In this document: positions 24,064 to 37,614 of the stretch, piece by piece
How positions within the stretch are numbered: the stretch's first letter is position 1
Layout: every line of letters begins with the position of its first letter
DNA from: Capitulum mitella
Taxonomy: Eukaryota; Arthropoda; Thecostraca; Pollicipedomorpha; Pollicipedidae
Direction of reading: 5' to 3'
Assembly: GCA_030062745.1 (NCBI GenBank)
Contig: CP099842.1
Span: 8,625,838-8,689,837 of the forward strand
Length of the DNA: 64,000 nt
Program-made: the position numbers and the translations under genes
The notes under the pieces: model-generated
What the model was told of the DNA's origin: nothing
The model's input: the letters and a program-made list of their open reading frames with translations, nothing else
The model's database searches: none

Positions 24064-26685
24064 TGCTCGGGGTGAGCGAACGACCGGCAGACAGCTGGCT
24101 ATGGCGGGCACTGCGCAGCCACTCTGATTCCCAGCGCTCGTCACCTGCGTCTGATTTAATCATGACTGGGCCATCCCAGAGGCCCGACGGGCCGCTGCAG
24201 CTCCCGAAATGCGAAACCGTGAGAGCCAGTCTTTTGATCCGTCAGTTGGAACAGGCAGTACTGCGCCATGAGCGCCGGAACTCGGTTGCAGGGACCCGGA
24301 ATTCTCCCTGTCTCCCCCCCCCCCCATCCCCGCCAAAGCGGGACGGGCCGGGCAGGCGTGGCAAGCGGGCTGAAGGCCCGGCAGAAAGGACAGCCGGGGT
24401 AGGCGAGGTGTTTGGGGCGGGCGAAGCGCGTGTAGCAGGACGTTTGGGCACGAGGGGAGACAGGGTGGACGCACCTCTCCCGGAAGAGCTTCTGTTTGTG
24501 TGGCCATTAGTCTCTGTGTGCATTTAGGTAAGCTAAGGGTGCTCTGCCGCGCCCAATGTCGTCTTGGAAACTCTTTTAAATATCTCCACGACGGATGGCC
24601 AGGACAGGCGATGACGTCTACCTTTGCCTGAATGGTCTTCGGCTGTTAAATTTTCGTATGAATTGTACATTTGAACCAGTCACGGTCACTAGCGGAGACG
24701 TAGTAAGAGCACAACGCGGTCGTGTTGGAAACGTTGCCCGATGGTCCTCATGTTTCGACAACCTGTAGCAGGTCGACGCAGTTCCAGAAGTGATATTACG
24801 TGCACTGCAGTGTACGTGATATCGTGCAAGCCAGTGCACTGGCTTGCACATGAGCCGGTCGTGCCGATTCGCAGCGGCTGTAGTCAGGGGCGGCACGCTG
24901 TCAGACAGCTTAATCTGAGGTCAAGGTCTTCCCGCGACCTGGACGGTGATTTGCCCCACTGAGCGGTGTATCTTGACAATAGCTTTCTTCCCAGTTTGAT
25001 ATGTGCTTCTTGTGTGTACGTCTGTCGTGTGCGTTTATATGTGTACGCGCTGATGTGTGTAAAAATGCAATATGCGTTTCATGTGTGTACGTTGATTGTC
25101 GTTGACGTTCCGCGTCGTCTCCGGCAACATTGTGAGCTTGCTGGAGGCATCCTGACTTTCATCAGGTAGTAGCGGGGCCTGCCTCGAAGGCACCGGTGCC
25201 AGAACGGAATGCTGCCACCTGCGATATCTCCTGCACTTTGTTATCGGCCAGCCTGGAAATTGGACGCATCGTCGCTAACGGAGGTTCTGTTTCACCCGTC
25301 GGCACGGCTGGTGGCAAACAGGAGGTCGGGGAATGCCTGGAAATATTTTGGTACGTTTACACCTTGCCATTACTGCTCCCTTGTTTCAGAGGCCATTGGC
25401 CTGCTGTCAACAGGCGCGCGGCGGGGTATCGTCTTCCATTCCAAACCACCGCTGCACCGCCGCCGCCATTGTGCGCGCTAATGTGGAAATACCACTGCGA
25501 CTCAGACTAATAAAAATGTCCGACGAAACAATCGCAGTGCGCAGTATCAGGCCATTGGTGACGAAGACTCGGCACATCTGCAAGCAACGAAAGTACCGCA
25601 GTTTTCTGAGAAAGGTTTAATCCCTCGTCTGTCGCAACTCGTTTACACAGTAAGTAAGCCCGCGATCTTTCCTGTTATTTGACTTTTCTTACTGATCTCC
25701 GGCAGCCCCCATATCGGTTCTCTGCTATTCCGCACTACGTAGAAAATTCCCAGTGACTAGCTGGCGCGGCTAGGTGGGCCGAACAGGATCACCACCAGCA
25801 GAGCCAGCCCGTAGTGCCGCCCCCCCCCCCCCCGGAACCGAGCGGGCGGTGTGGCGACGAGCCGTCTCTAATAGCGCGGTCGCCTCTGGTACCTGTCCGC
25901 CGTCAGCAGTCTCAGTCAGCAGACTGTTGAACGATTTTGAAGGGGGTGCCATATTTGGGGGAGTGTCAGGTGCTCGGTGACGTACTAATGGCCAAGTTTT
26001 GTTCGTATCGTCGGCCGACCTTGGCTAGTCTCGGCCGAGGGCGTTGACCTCGTTGCGGTTCAGTTTGGTGTCAGCGGGTGACCGACTGAGGCCTGACGAA
26101 ACATACGATTTGAAGCAAGATTAGTCGGTTTCCGACTACGATGCTAATGGTCTAGCATGACTAATGCGTTGAAAAAGAAACCAGAAAACAATTTGTTGCG
26201 GTCGGAAGCGGTTACTATTCGTGGGAATAACAGCGGCCTGAGTCTGGAGTCATGCGGTTGAAATGTTGCTTGCGTGACGCCAAGGGACTGTTTTTTTCGT
26301 GAGTATTTGTCATTGTGATGTCGCAGATGTCAGTGCAGTGCAGATGCAGATGCCAATGTGATTTTGCACGAATTGTCGTTACAGCGCATCGTTTGCCTGT
26401 ATTTGGTTCACCATAACTTCTGGAGGCATGATGTTACGTCATTACGCGTCTGACGTTACTCCTTAAAATGACGGCATTGTGTTGAACACTTATTTCGTCA
26501 AAATATTTACATTTCCCAGGTTTCATTACAGAAATAAATAGCATAATTGTTATTTGGGTACTCTGTTTAGTCATTTCATATTATTTGCTGAATTCCCATC
26601 GAGGTGAACTATTCCCTGTAAAGGCTTTCACCGTGCCATCCATGATTCTATGTTACAATTTACGTGACAGTGGTTGACCCTTAAG
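24064..26685. other. 5' flank of the lectin gene and intergenic DNA
   Basis: A GC-rich segment up to about 24500 may include the lectin promoter, but no core promoter stands out. The rest holds homopolymer C runs (24307-24319; 25817-25832), a 26 bp perfect palindrome at 24824 and no recognisable gene. Confidence 0.4.
24824..24849. repeat. 26 bp perfect palindrome
   Basis: Two 13-base arms (GTGCAAGCCAGTG and its exact complement) meet with no spacer. Confidence 0.95.
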
Positions 26686-26689
26686 AGAC

Positions 26690-27997
26690 TTAACCTTGAC
26701 CAGGCTGGGCCATTTTCACATCCTCACCTGGCGGGAGGGGTCCAAAAACGACTCATATCCCTACAGACTTTTGAAAAAAAGGAAAATAGAGCAGCGCGAT
26801 GAAAACCAATGTGTTGCTCGTCACATAAACAACTCAACGGTATCCGATTTCTTGGTTTTAGGTTAACAGGTAACCTCCCAGATCACGGTGTGATCTGAAA
26901 GCGGCCACTCTTGGAATATGTCGAGGTTTTCCGTTAGCGATATAGTTTCCAAAGTTATAAAAATACATCGATCTCGTAAGCATAAGCGTATTGTTCGTTG
27001 TCGTAGCTGCCGAAATAAGTATGGGTTTTTGGTTTTAGGTCATTGGGTGACCTCTCAAATCACGAAAATGTCATCATAACTGAAATTTGCATTGGAAGGC
27101 ATGATAGTTCCATCACACATTTGTCGAATAACAGGTCAAACGAGCGACGACACGCGTGCCAAACTTGGTACACCGGTTCTGCTTGGGCTGGGGGGGGGTC
27201 GCCTATTTGGGGTCGCGGCTATCTTAGCTGCCAAGGTCACCGCCAGGATGCTCACGTCGTTTTACGGAAGTCGCTCCTTGTCGACAATCACTCGAGCTAG
27301 AGCCACCAAACTTGGTATGCAAATACGCGAGCACACGGTTTATCTTTGCATATCACTGTAGCGGCCGCGACAGTTTTTCAAGGTCACCGCTAAGAGCGCG
27401 CGTGTATTTGTACGAGAAAGGACTTGAATTGAGTACTGTACGAACTGGCTAAATATGAGATCAAATAATATTCGTCAAAATGACGTTGAAGAGGTGGATC
27501 ATAATAAAACATTCTTGTAAGTGAAGGTATCACTTATCCTGTACACAAAAGTACAATGGCGCTCGATGTCAATGTTTGATATGCACGTTTGACCTAGCTT
27601 GCTCTTTGATAACCTGACCCTTTTGATATACTAAAATCAGGTCATTGGCATGTGAATCGAACATATTTATGAAACAAACATGTATCACAACATTGTAATA
27701 TCCGATTTGTAATTGGCGGCATGTACTGTTTGATTTAGTTAAAAATACGACTGTCATGACTTTGACAACAAATTCACAGACCACAACCTGTTGCATAAAA
27801 AAAAATTGAAATTTTTCCTCGAGGTGTACGATTATCAAAAACTCATCTACACAAAAAATCAGCGCTCTATCACCTGTCACTAGAAAGCTATTAAAAAAAA
27901 AAAACGCAAGAGGGTCTTGAAGCGATCCCTCCACGCCGGGCGAGGGCCAAGATTGTAGGAATCTAGGAAAAATCACGCCGTGGAATGGAAGCCTTAA
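26690..27997. mobile_element. Candidate TTAA-type element, family 5
   Basis: TTAACCTTGACC at 26690 and a TTAA at 27994-27997 bracket about 1.3 kb. Just inside each end are inverted blocks, CCTCACCTGGCGGGAGGGG on the left and the complement of CCTCGCCCGGCGTGGAGGG on the right, each able to form a small hairpin. The interior has GGTCA-type repeats, including a diverged duplication (about 26857 and 27030, 'ggttttaggt...cc..atcacg'). Outer ends match poorly, so boundaries are uncertain. Confidence 0.45.
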
Positions 27998-28333
27998 CCA
28001 GCCAGTTTCGTGCAACTCCTCAATCCTTACATTAGATTGGTGAAACCAGTGTAATATAAGGTTTGCTACAGAGATTATTATATCTTCGCGCAAATGCTGG
28101 TTCACACTCTTAGTGATTGTTCAAAGGGATATTCTTCATAAATTTAAACGAAAAACAATACATAGGCTGTAAAGTGATGGTCTTTGTTGGAAATACGACA
28201 AACTGTTCCAGGATTCGGATCGCTCATGGCTCAAATCCCTACTCCATCGTCGCCTAATTGAAGTAAAACCCCACAACTACGACATAGATCTTGAAAGTTA
28301 ACATCGTAGCCATTTCTCTTTGGTTTCCCATGG

Positions 28334-29599
28334 TTATCCCGGCACCATCTGACGTGATATTTGTTCCTGCGACCGCCTGGGGTGTGAAGAAGGGCACCCC
28401 TTGTTATCTCAGGATCTAACCGTCGGATGTCACCGGTTTACTACCATCCATAACCCTAAATCTTGCGATTCAGAAAATACTTTGTAAGCCCTGGTCACAT
28501 GACTGATGACGTCACCGGTCACCTAAAATGCATAACACGGCGTAGGAAAAACTCACGTCGGTTTGTACATCATATCATCGGCGATGCTGGTCTTAGAACC
28601 TTCAATTATGCGTCAAACGAAAGGCCAAGATCTTCTGCATCAGAAGCACGCCGAAATGTTCAAAAATGTCCGGAAAAGATCAACCTAGGCCAGGTGAAAT
28701 TTTGGTCTTACTTTACATGCCAAAAATCGATTTTTTATCGCGGCCGATCCGATGCACGTGACAAAAAGGACTGAAGTAACACTTTCTGATGATCAGTTTT
28801 ACATTACCTGATTTCCATCCAGTCAAGGTCATTCTAGGTCAGATGAGATAAAGTTGCATTACTCTTGCTGACCAACAGTAATTATTACTCGCTGGGTTCC
28901 TTACCTGATTCAAGAACAGATGTGAAACAGTATCTCGCGATAATTATATTTGCGCTGTCTGCTCTTTATCTCGTCAAGGTCAAGCCAGATCAGGACAGAT
29001 AGTCATTTTTCTGACTAGGAGCAATAATTGCTCACTGCTGCTCCTGAACGGTCTTCCACAGACAATGTTGTACTTAATTTCGTTTCGAAATTTGTCTGTG
29101 GCAGGACCTGACATTACCTTACGTTGCATTTGGTGAACCTTGCTAAGAGACGCATATAAATTGGCTTGTCTGGGTTGAACGATAGAGAGTTCAGCGACAA
29201 CCACTTCTTTCACCCACAATGCAAACCAGTCCTATTATCATCATGCATGTCAGCTAGCATGACCTCTAATATTGACGTGTCACGGCTGTATATCCTTTTG
29301 TGAATCGTAACTATGTAAATCAAAATCATTCATGCATTATATTTGCGAATATCATAAAAAACGAAGCATGTTCGCGCCACCACCCGAAAAGGCGAAAGCA
29401 TGCATGCAAGGGTGCACTTCTAACGTAACATCTCCATGACCTGACTTTGCACGGAAATGGTTTTGATGTTACAATATCTAAGATTTATTGATTAACAGGT
29501 ACAGAAACTTTGGTTGGGCTGACTCTAAGGGCTCAGACGTTATTCACGAAAAATCGAGGGGTGCCGCATTTGACACCTACCCACGCGGTGCCGGGTTAA
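28334..29599. mobile_element. TTAA-type element, family 3 (1266 bp)
   Basis: The left end is TTATCCCGGCACC (28334) and the right end is the complement of TTAACCCGGCACC (29587-29599), a clear inverted repeat. Inside are GGGGTG...CACCCC on the left and GGTGCC...GACACC on the right, again subterminal hairpins. The interior carries GTCAAGGTCA and TAGGTCA half-sites and no long open frame. Confidence 0.7.
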
Positions 29600-31530
29600 G
29601 TTAATGTGTTTCATAAAACAAACTTCCCCGCGTTTAGGCAAGTTTTGTTGACAAAACTGACGGATTTACCGACCATCTCTGTGCCGTGTGTACCTTTGTG
29701 TTGCGAACTTAGTGACAGCCGGCGACTCATTGGAAACTTAGGACTGCGTGAACCCAGGAAATCACGCCGTGCAAAAACACAGAGTCTGTTTTCGATCCAG
29801 TTTGATAAATCTCCCACAACTTTTCACGTGATCTATTGGGAATCCAAATTTGGATTCCAAGTTGCTTCGTCGAGGTTTGTACGGAAGTCGTATGCTTGGT
29901 GTTGGGCATCTAATGATTGAACCAATTAAGCCCTTTGCGATATTTCCATTCGACTCATTTCAGGAAAGATTCCAAACTGTGCAAAGGGTGTAGTGCTCAG
30001 AACAAAGGTGTGAACTCACGACACCACCAGACATCGCAAGCGTCATTTGGTCTAGCATACGCGTAGGAACAAGAGAGAGGACAGGGGGCCATTGTCCATG
30101 ACCTCTGCTTTTCTGTGGAAAGTAGCGAGCCAGTTGGATCCAGCCCGGGAAAAGGGAAAATTTAACGCTGCCCCAATGACTATGAATGAAGAAAGAAATA
30201 TTCGGAAATGCTTTTTGCTTCTGTTAACTAACGTGAATACGACGCGCTGCTTCCGTCTGCAGGGGGGGGGGTTCAGGACAGGGACGGGGCAGCGGGCCAC
30301 CCCTCTCCCCAAATTTATTTCTAATCCAATCACCAACCAGATGAACGAGAGGCTGAGTGGCAGCTTTCCCCTCCTCTCAAATCCTAGATACGCATCAGTC
30401 TCAGATTGCCCCGGTTTACAAGGCCCACAAGCTGTCGTACACACACCAAGAATGGATGAAATACGCAACACTGATAACAGGTAGATGTGATCAATGCACA
30501 TCCACATCCCTGAAAGTTTAAGCCTGACTACGCCTTTATCATAAAGATATTGCAGATAGCTCCCTGCTTTTCCTACGGTCTAACAATGAACGCGCATAGT
30601 ACCGCAGTTAGTTTTTGACAGGAAAATGTTATTTATCGCCTAGAAGAAGCGTTTCCACGACCGTACGCCAAGCGCGATTTCCTGAGACGCGGAGTAGGTT
30701 GAACTATGTGTTTCTCTGCCTAGTTTGCGGAACTTTGTAAAACTGAACATTTCGTGGTTCCGAACAGCCTTCACGTCATTATGCCAAGGTTCCTCCTAGT
30801 TGTGACCTCTCTCTCCATCACATTCAAAATTCTAAATTTTATGGAACTGGCAACCAACAACCACGTTCACTGAGATTTTGATTCAAGAAACGCGCTTCAG
30901 TACGGGTGTATAAACTAACATTTTACAGGTTATCAGGGCTATTTTCGACCTAGCTTTTGTTTCCTTCCTTTTAATGATATGTTTCCTTGTCTAAAATTTA
31001 TGAGTGCCTGAAAACGCGCGTCAAACATAGCTTGTGCTCGTCTAGGTGTGCTTTTATGAGAGCATATTGTGGGCATTTTTGGAAATTTTAATCAAGAACA
31101 TTACAGACCCTACATTCCTAGTTTAGGAAATTTCATATGAAACCGCAGCTGAAAGTATACTATACGTGTTGGACTACGGTGAATTAATATGCGTCTTTGC
31201 AGCTCGTGTCTTCAGTTAGTACAAGTTTGCCTGTCTGCATCGTTGGGAATCATGGATGCGTGTTTTCCATTCCAGTCGCCGGCGTTTGCTGTCACGGCGT
31301 GATCACAGCCGCTGGTAATTCAGTACATACAGTGTTGTTTAATATAAACACTATCTGGAAGACGAATGCGATAGGGACATTTGCCCCATGACGACAGCTT
31401 CAGCAACAGTTCGTCGGACCTGGGTGCTGCCAGCTATTTTAACACACTGATCGCAAACTGTCAAAACGCTGTTAGCGATGCTGATTTGGTCTTGTCCCTT
31501 CGCGAAGAGCTCACCGTGACGTTCCATTCG
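29600..31530. other. Non-coding stretch, no gene recognised
   Basis: Two overlapping frames near 30052-30507 are open on opposite strands but show no family signature. A small inverted repeat (gggaatccaaatttggattcc near 29838) is present. Confidence 0.4.
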
Positions 31531-31532
31531 GG

Positions 31533-32125
31533 TTGAGCGCGTCGGCAACCTTTAACGCCACCGGCCACATCATTCATGATCGGACACAAGTCGGTCGGAC
31601 TCCTCGCCGGGCCCCACCGCACTCCATCAGGCGGCGCATCGCGCGGCGACTAGTCTTCCGATCGCGCTCTCCGTGCCGCAGCAGCGGCGGCGTCACCGCG
31701 CCCGCTTACTACGCTGGCGCAACGCCGTGTCACGACGTGACGACATCCGCCGCCGGCTGGGAGGCGTCGCCGGGCCTCGAGACGGTCGTCACGCCGCTGG
31801 CCGGCGGTCGGCGCCGAACAATAGCGCGCGTGCTTCGCGCCTACGACGTGGGAGCGATTAGCACGACATGGAACTTCAAGGGTGCTGCTGCCCTTCCCGG
31901 GCGGCCGCGGCGTCGGCGGGACAGTCTCTGACACTGTCCTGACAGTCTCTGACAGGTCCGCCAGAGGCTGTCAGTTTCTTTTGACATCTGTGCCAAAAGA
32001 AGTCCGACATCGGTCTGGACGGCCTTTGACGCGGGTTGGATACGTCCGACGTGGGACTGGGACAGCTGCCGACATAGGCTGGGACGAACGCCGACACGGA
32101 ACAACGACATGACGCCATGCTGGGA
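31533..32125. other. CpG-rich island followed by a degenerate minisatellite
   Basis: The region 31560-31930 is very GC- and CpG-rich, with open frames on both strands that I attribute to composition. From about 31918 to 32110 a unit around 'gctgggac..cgccgacat' / 'gacagtctctgacactgtc' recurs with poor conservation. It may be a promoter island of an unseen gene. Confidence 0.4.
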
Positions 32126-33600
32126 CCACCTCCGAGACGCAGACTTTCGTTTTGTTTGGATGTAACTCATCTTTGGATTTAGGTTTGGAACAGTGTCTAA
32201 CGGGGGCTGAGATATAGGACCTAAGTATACGCCGAATGCTAGTTGGTACAGTTTTCATTTAGCGACAAAGCATAGGGCGTACATACGCCCCCCCCCCCAA
32301 ATATATGTTGCGTGACGAAGCGAGGCCACGTTGTCCGCGTTTGCTCCTGAGCGAGCACCACGTTCCTGTGTGGTGCCTTGACTTAGCTTGGGAACGGGTC
32401 CGCACTTCAAAAATACTGCCGCCGAGAACATTTCCATGGAGACCGGGCGGATGTGACCATGCGATCTGGAATTCCTGTCTTTGGGTTAGAGTTTTTGTTC
32501 CTGGCCCAAAAAGGCTCGCAGGTGATCTCCTTGGCCCGTTGGGCTATGTACTGAAAATGGCCGTGGCTGGCCTCATTGCCTTGGCAATGGCATTGGGTAT
32601 TCTCCACCTGGCTGACATGTCGTCATTTGCGTGTCCCCACGCTTGCTGCCAAGCACCCTTCGCCCGCGGTGCTCAGCAAACACTTTTTCGCACTTACTCT
32701 TAGCAGCTTTTAGCACAGAACGTTCTGGGCGCAACAGACCACGCTGTAGGCGCCTCCGTGAACACAAATCATGATAAGCGGCAGGGCGATCGCTGAATTC
32801 TGATTTGGGGCCGCTTTTCGACATTGTTGCGGGGCAGACGTCGACTTGGATGATCTCGCCCAGCGAATGTGGTCTGTTTTAGGCCAGCACTGCTTATAAC
32901 CGTGCCTTGACCATGAGAGCTGCTTCTCCATACCTCACGGCTTAGAACACTTTGTCCGCTATCTCAATGTGATCAGGTATGCTTTTGCTTCGTGATTTGT
33001 AAGCCAAACAGGGTCCTGGGGCAGCCCCAGAATGAGTGCTAAGCCGTTGGCCTTCGTGTCGATACACTGCAGCGGCCAGATCAGTTCTCTGACAAAGCAC
33101 GCTAGGTGCACGTGTTCCACTTAATCCCAAAACCGCCTGGATCGGTACACGACCATCCCCCTCCTCCATGGGGCCCTAGCTCCTGGCACGTGAGGCGTGC
33201 TGGTTGCTCACAGTAATGCTCATTTTATCAGCTTTGGAATTTCCATCATGCAGATCGTCTGCCCAAAACTGACTGCTCCTAGATTCGTTTTTATCTGCTG
33301 CTATTTTGTATTTTGATGTATTTCCTTCAACGTTGATCTGATCTTATTTTGACCCAAATCCTGCTTTTTGATTTATTTGATCTAAATCTTTCGACGCTGA
33401 AAGACGTTTGTATACAGTCCATACTAGGCAGAGCTTGTTGTGCAGGTGCAGATCGCGCCAGCCAGGTGTACACAAATGTAGAGCAGTTCCGCTCTGTTAA
33501 ACATTGGACTCGCCTTTGCTGAGAGAACTTCACGTGCCGCTAGAACACGACACGGCTACCCGTGGTCTGGGTGACCCTACCTGTGCCGAGTCGACTGGCG
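32126..33600. other. Non-coding stretch, no gene recognised
   Basis: No coding signature or repeat family recognised; a C-run lies at 32288-32299. Confidence 0.35.
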
Positions 33601-33960
33601 CTAGCTCCTCGTGAGTAAAGTACCCACGGTACCTGCCACACACCGGCTATGAGCCGAGCATGCTACCGCAGACCCACGGGGACTCTTCGGACTGGCCCGC
33701 GTGTTGCCGACGACGGGTGAGCGTCCGGTCAGGCGCGATGGTCATCTGAGGCTGACAGCCGGCTCTGGCTCGCCGACACGGCGGGACCGTTACGGCAGCG
33801 GGCGGTGTCCGATCACCTGCGGCTGGGCGCGGACCGCGGCGGCGCGGCCGCCAGCCGCTCAGCCGGTCGCCAGAGAGCGTTGCGAAGGCGGCTGAGCTGC
33901 CGTCGCGACTCACCTGAATCGTCAGAGATGTGGAGACGACGCCATTGAGGGCACGCGTCC
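33600..33960. other. CpG-rich island
   Basis: A short GC-rich block with CAG/GTGAGT on the minus strand near 33915 could be a first exon and donor. No protein family is recognisable. Confidence 0.25.
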
Positions 33961-36925
33961 TGCAGTGAAGGCGATGCCATTTTGTCCCAGCACCGACCTT
34001 GTCTTTTTCAGTCCGTTACATTCTGCAGATCTCCGGGCTTTCCCATCACTGCCCGTGATGTTCTGTCATCGCCACCATCACTCGCTGCTTCTGTCGCAAT
34101 ATTGTGCGGCATGCGCAGCTTTGCCAGCCGTCATTGCCTGGACCTCGTCTGCTCTGACCGGCACTAATTACCCTCACCTGGTGTGTATGCGTTTATGGTT
34201 TACGGCCACGTCGATGGCTCGGTCGGTTAGTGCCGATGGTGTGAGTCGTCGTGACGACGACTCGCACATTCCCTCCCCCCAACCATGACCAGTCTTTCAA
34301 GAAGGTCCTCTCGAGTGGCTGGTCTCCAATGATGGCCCTGTTCCATTCGATCACCACTGTACTGGGTGTTTAGCAACTGTTTTCACTTCTCTGAGAAAGT
34401 TTTCACTTCTTAAGGTTTAACGTTTCACTTTTTCACTTTTTTCTGTTGTTTTGCTTGTTTCATTCAGTTTTTGTCGAACCGAATCCCCTGATAACTTATG
34501 CACCGAGGGAATTTGTTGGACAGCAGTTTTCTGTATTGCTAAAAGTCAGTGCTGATACAGAGCTTCATGTTCAAAAGCATAATGCATCACGATGTAGTTT
34601 CTTTTTGAGCACCACGTTTTGAACATACTCATACAGGTCTGCTATTTGCTAGGCAACCATCGGCTGTAGGTCTTCAACCCCAAAGGATTCTGTTGCCGGT
34701 ACCAACGCAAGCCAGAAACTGAAACCATGCACCACGGGTGCGAAACCTGTCCCGAGTAATACTGGCTTTAGTCGAGCGACCAAAGCCGATTACGGAGAGT
34801 AAGACGCGCTATGTGTTAGCGATAAGCTGTCTACCGGACAATTTGATTTGTTACCGCTGGCATCAGTGCTCTGACTCTGTAATCAGTGGCACATAAGGCT
34901 GGTAAACATCATCACATGGCGAGAAAGCAGATGATAACTGATGATGGCAGGAAATGTTACGTAACAAGAATGATTCATCTCCAACGTAGCGCCTGGATGC
35001 TGCTTACAAGCGGCAAGAAGGGCCTACAAGCGGCAAGCAACGCGAATTTTAACGTCAGGAAAACGTCTGGAGCACGAGAATCTTTTGGGCGTAGAGTGAA
35101 GCATAGCTGCGAACAATCATAGCGAGCATATGACAAATTACTAATCCGTATGAGCCTTAACAATCACGTCTTTCACGACTGAGAATCACGTTATGACAGC
35201 CCAGACCACCATGCGGGGAATACATTTCATTCGCATATGGTGCTCGTTTCCCTGGATCGCTTTGACTAACTGATGGAATTTAATGGGTGAAGCTGCAAAA
35301 GGTACGTTAGCACCTTTGCGTGATCTTTCTGGCTACGCAAACAAATGTTCCAAAATTAAAACGAGTGAAATGGAACTGATAATGAACATTCCTGTTGTCG
35401 CAGTGGACTAAGGACTAAAATAAGCTCCATACGACCGTCTTCGTGCATTATTTGGTGTCAGGTGGCGGTTTCGGCTCAGTCCACCAGCCGCGACGACGTC
35501 GTCGCAGATCGAGCCGCACGCAATGAAAGCACAGCGAACCCTGGCGGGGCGGTCGCCCTGCCATCTGGTGTCAATGTCATACAGCCGTAGAATCGTTCTG
35601 TTTCTGGCTGAAGAGTCTCTGGGGACCCACGGTTATCGCCCTGGCTCCCGTTCTGGCGATGGCCGACGCCGCATCTGTGTTTACCGTGTGTCACCAGGGT
35701 CTTGCTACGCTCAGCCGCAGGCAGGCAGGCCTCAGGCACACCGAGTGCCGACATAGCTGAGCAGAAAGCTGTGGCTGACAGCGGTCTTGGATCGGCGGGG
35801 CCAATAAGTGAAGGGTCGAAGGTGTTCCGGTCATGTCGGCATCAGCTTGGCACCACGTTCATTTTTTATTCTGTCGTGTAAGGAATAACTTTCGACATGA
35901 TTACTGCACACCAAAGGTACAAGGCTGCTGCGTAGATGTATGAGCGGGTCTGTTTCATTGTAGAATCAATGACGCCATGGGCAGTGGTCTCCATCTACTG
36001 ATGGCAATCTGGACAAAACAATGGCACACTTCTTAGCATACCAATGTTCGTCTCTTGCCGCCATATTTTGAGAAGTGGTGCCAGGAGACATCATGCCACA
36101 GGAACGTCACGTATGACGATTAGTAATCTGTGTAGCTTTTTGCACTCATTGCGTAATGTATCAGCTACTTACCACTCCAGTGCTTGGTACGTCAGGTCAT
36201 GCGGAGGACGGCGAAGGGGACAACCGTTTCCTTAGCATTTCGGCGCCAGATGTGAAACCATTAACCGCCGAAGACGAGTAAGAGCATGGAAGCCATTCAC
36301 GGACGAACGCAATCCGCGGATACAAGGGCACCACGCCGTTACAGAGCGAGCATGTGACGTCGTGTGCTTTTCTATTAAAAAAGAATCTCCTGTGGCACAG
36401 AACGCAGTCACAATATAGCTTATGCGCGTCCGTTCTTAAAAAGGCGCCGTTAACACATAATACTGTTTTGGTGTCCCTAAAAAATCTTCAGCAATCATCA
36501 TCGTCCTTCCAAAAAGGACTGCAAAAGGAAATGCAATCCAATCTGAAATCCAACAAACCCAAAAGGATTGCAATCCAATCTGCAATCCATTTTGCAATCC
36601 TTTCTCCGAATAGTTACATAGTAACCTTTACTGAATGGAAGGGTTCTCGCTATAGTCTCGCGAGCAGACCGGGTTCGATTCTTTGTCGTTGCGCTGGACT
36701 TTGTTATTATGTCATTGCGTTTTTTTTTTATTCCCGCGTTTTTCCTCCGCCATTGGCAGGCTGACCTTTGGCCCGGCAGAATACCTCTGAACTGACCTCA
36801 GTAGGAGACCGGCGAAAGCTGGGCAGTCGGGCTCCCGACCACTGTTGCCAGATTCCATTGGACGAATCCCTAAAACCGTACCCCAAGAAACCTCTAGGAG
36901 CCTTGGTCCGACCGGCAAAATCCTC
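33961..36925. other. Non-coding stretch with small reiterated motifs
   Basis: No gene recognised. Near 36527-36605 the motif GCAATCCAATCTG and shorter GGATT/AATCC words recur several times. A tRNA-like B-box (gaccgggttcgattc) lies at 36668. Confidence 0.35.
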
Positions 36926-36944
36926 TGGAAATCCGTAGCCATCC

Positions 36945-37410
36945 TCCGTTTTTTTTCATGTAGGCAATCCCATGCTCCGAGCCTATGGCACCGATCACCT
37001 TCAGTTCAAATTCAAACACCTTCACCTTCAAAAAACCTGCATCAGTCGACGCGCCTTATGCGATCTACTCTTCTTTCCACAACTTGATGATCTCAGGTCA
37101 AGTCCTTCATCTCTAACTGCAACGAAAACCCTCGTTTTTGGCTGCAGGTAATGCCATGCTCCGAACCGATGGGAATGATCGCCATCAAAACTTCACTAAT
37201 CGACGCGCCACATGCGTTTTATTGTTCTTCACGGAAGTTGGTGACCTCGGGTCAAGTCTGTTACCTCTACACGCAACGTAAACGCACATTTTTGGCCACG
37301 GCCAATCCCATGCTATGAGCCCATGGTACTGATTTCAACCAAATCATCAAGCGACGCGTCATATGCGATTTACCTTTCTTCCGTGAATAAGACGACCTCG
37401 TGTCAGGATG
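36945..37410. repeat. Three diverged tandem copies of a 160-180 bp unit
   Basis: Each copy runs from a ggcaatcccatgctccgagc-type start (about 36963, 37145, 37305) through a 'tcgacgcgcc.tatgcgat' block to 'gacctcgggtcaag'. The unit again contains GGTCA half-sites. Confidence 0.75.
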
Positions 37411-37614
37411 TTTTTAGAGGTTCCTGACTAGGCGCATAAGATCACCGCGTTTTGAAAAATAAATAATCGAATATGGTTAAAAGAACTGATAGCACGTCAT
37501 CGGTTTTGGATTTCGAGCAGCAACAGCCACGAGACTTTGCACGCCCATGGACAAATGTGCAGGAACCCTTCTGAAAGCGTCGGTATTGTATCGTACATGC
37601 AGTGGTCTTCCAGT

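Noticed and set aside
27569-28105. 178-codon minus-strand frame
   Set aside because: No family recognised, very Phe/Val-rich, and it overlaps the end of a candidate TTAA element. A strong acceptor-like T-tract near 27890 was noted but leads to nothing identifiable.
30052-30507. Opposed 151- and 130-codon frames
   Set aside because: No domain, no splice context, no match between the two; treated as chance.
31533-31931. 132-codon plus-strand frame as an exon
   Set aside because: It lies in a CpG-rich block with several equally open frames and no recognisable domain.
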